Shown here: one piece after another, positions 63,369 through 64,000 of the stretch
Numbering within the stretch: position 1 is the first letter of the stretch
How the letters are laid out: every line of letters begins with the position of its first letter
Assembly: GCF_900104025.1 (NCBI RefSeq)
Contig: NZ_FNIQ01000007.1
Coordinates: 172,593-236,592 of the forward strand
Direction: 5' to 3'
Length of the DNA stretch: 64,000 nucleotides
Origin: Geodermatophilus sp. DSM 45219
GTDB lineage: Bacteria > Actinomycetota > Actinomycetes > Mycobacteriales > Geodermatophilaceae
Program-made: the position numbers and the translations under genes
The notes under the pieces: model-generated
Database searches by the model: none
What the model was told of the DNA's origin: nothing
Seen by the model: only the letters and a program-made list of their open reading frames with translations

Positions 63369-63552
63369 GCTTGCCACGATATGTGGGAGCGGTCGAGGGC
63401 CCGGCGGGATTCCCGCAGGTGGAGGTGGCGCCCGTCCCACCGCATGGTCGGGGGACGACGGAGACGCCGGGCCGAGTCCTGCATGGTCGGGAGCGCGGCA
63501 TCGGCCCCAGTCGCCGTGAGGCTCGGGTCAAGGCCCCGCCCACATCTGTGGA

Positions 63553-63567
63553 CAGGTCGCTGACCTG
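63553..63567. promoter_or_regulatory. Inverted repeat CAGGTC-GCT-GACCTG
   Basis: A perfect 6-bp inverted repeat with a 3-nt spacer lies just upstream of the predicted -35 of the HNH gene at 63613. It resembles the palindrome at 28783-28796. It could be an operator; no protein is identified. Confidence 0.35.
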
Positions 63568-63577
63568 CGGATTCAGC

Positions 63578-63622
63578 TTGTCTGCTGAGGTCTGGCCCGG
63601 TACTGTTCGTACATGTGTTCGA
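63578..63622 (+). promoter_or_regulatory. Promoter with LexA (SOS) box overlapping the DUF222/HNH start
   Basis: TTGTCT at 63578-63583 and TACTGT at 63601-63606 are spaced by 17 nt, a good sigma-A-type promoter. Immediately after, TCGTAC-ATGT-GTTCGA (63607-63622) matches the mycobacterial SOS box TCGAAC-N4-GTTCGA at 11 of 12 defined positions and covers the predicted transcription start and the ATG at 63613. The mRNA would be nearly leaderless and repressed by LexA. Confidence 0.65.
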
Positions 63623-64000
63623 GTGGTGGGGCTGGTGCGATCGAGGCGTTGACCTCGGCGCTGGACACCCTGGCCGCCGAGGATCTGGCTCCGTTGTTCG
63701 GCCCGGCGCTGCTGGAGCGGCTGGGTCCGCTGCTGGTGGCGCAGAACCGGATCGCCGCGGAGGTGGCCCGCACGGTGCGGGAGTGCGAGGTGTCCGGCGC
63801 CGCCGAGCACGACGGGCTCAAGACCATGGGCTCCTGGCTGCGCGGGCACGCGCACCTGTCCGATGCCCAGGCCGCGCGGGTGGTGCGGGCCGGGCGGGCG
63901 CTGGCGCACCTGCCGGGGATGGCGGCGGCGTTCGCCGCCGGTGCGGTGACCGGCGAGCAGGCCGCGGTGCTGGGCCGGGTGGCCGAGCCGGCGGCCCTGG
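63613..64000 (+). CDS. DUF222/HNH endonuclease of the 13E12 type (cut by window edge)
   Basis: The first ~129 codons of a DUF222 protein, reading MCSSGGAGAIEALTSALDTL and then GPLLVAQNRIAAEVARTVRE and GSWLRGHAHLSDAQAARVVR, the typical helical DUF222 start, followed by MAAAFAAGAVTGEQAAVLGR. The HNH nuclease domain expected at the C-terminus lies beyond the window. This family corresponds to the 13E12 repeats of mycobacteria, several of which are LexA-regulated, consistent with the SOS box across the start codon. Role unknown. Confidence 0.85.
   Translation, partial: MCSSGGAGAIEALTSALDTLAAEDLAPLFGPALLERLGPLLVAQNRIAAEVARTVRECEVSGAAEHDGLKTMGSWLRGHAHLSDAQAARVVRAGRALAHLPGMAAAFAAGAVTGEQAAVLGRVAEPAAL

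Noticed and set aside
1..64000. CRISPR arrays, rRNA genes, complete insertion sequences or prophage
   Set aside because: No regularly spaced repeats, no rRNA sequence, and only one decayed transposase fragment (30510-30795) were seen.

Overview
The window is a stretch of chromosome from a very high-GC actinobacterium. The gene order (pdxS-pimA-patA-pgsA-HIT-thrS; coaE-rpsA-polA; pdtaR; tesB-pyk; gltBD; lgt-trpA-trpB-trpC-trpE-hisI; hisF-priA-hisH) matches the conserved backbone seen in mycobacteria and relatives. An SsgA-like gene, abundant GTG starts, 4-nt stop/start overlaps and an HNH gene of the 13E12/DUF222 type fit the family Geodermatophilaceae (Blastococcus, Geodermatophilus, Modestobacter). 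That family placement is inference; no 16S gene is present. No CRISPR array, rRNA operon, intact prophage or intact insertion sequence was seen.

Layout. 1-9,953 (minus strand): PLP synthase (pdxS, partial pdxT) split by a membrane acyltransferase-like gene, LemA, the phosphatidylinositol-mannoside block pimA-patA-pgsA, a HIT protein, thrS, a MOSC protein, an HNH nuclease and an unknown gene. 10,000-14,650: a DHFR-like protein, an ECF sigma/anti-sigma pair, an SsgA-like protein, tRNA-Gly, tRNA-Cys and two tRNA-Val genes (CAC and GAC) that form an inverted duplication with their terminators, then coaE. 14,780-22,155: rpsA, a methyltransferase, an aac(2')-like remnant, polA, a hotdog thioesterase and a GNAT protein. 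22,310-28,664: a branched-chain amino-acid ABC transporter (livHMGF) and a convergent substrate-binding lipoprotein whose two halves are circularly permuted. 28,844-30,980: the ANTAR regulator pdtaR, an unusual tRNA-Leu whose 3' half is repeated downstream, a second DHFR-like gene and a decayed transposase. 30,978-41,364: an aromatic amino-acid decarboxylase-like gene, tesB, pyk, gltD, gltB.

41,689-49,029 is one long minus-strand trp/his operon (hisI-trpE-Trp membrane protein-trpC-trpB-trpA-lgt) interrupted only by an opposite-strand APRT-like gene. 49,066-56,843 carries membrane proteins, a flavin dehydrogenase, a heterodimeric ABC exporter and a TIGR03085 protein. 57,001-63,368 holds hisF-ridA-priA and, separated by five unrelated genes, hisH. 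The window ends in a DUF222/HNH gene with a LexA-type box across its start.

The most interesting signals are (1) the circularly permuted LivK-type protein at 27,321-28,664; (2) a dispersed ~54-bp two-stem element in three intergenic copies (21,374; 51,878; 56,904) whose stems covary while a 10-nt loop is nearly fixed; (3) LivH fused to a secreted beta-sandwich domain; (4) the tRNA-Leu locus with an attachment-site-like repeat; and (5) the tRNA-Val/terminator inverted duplication flanking the sigma-factor region.
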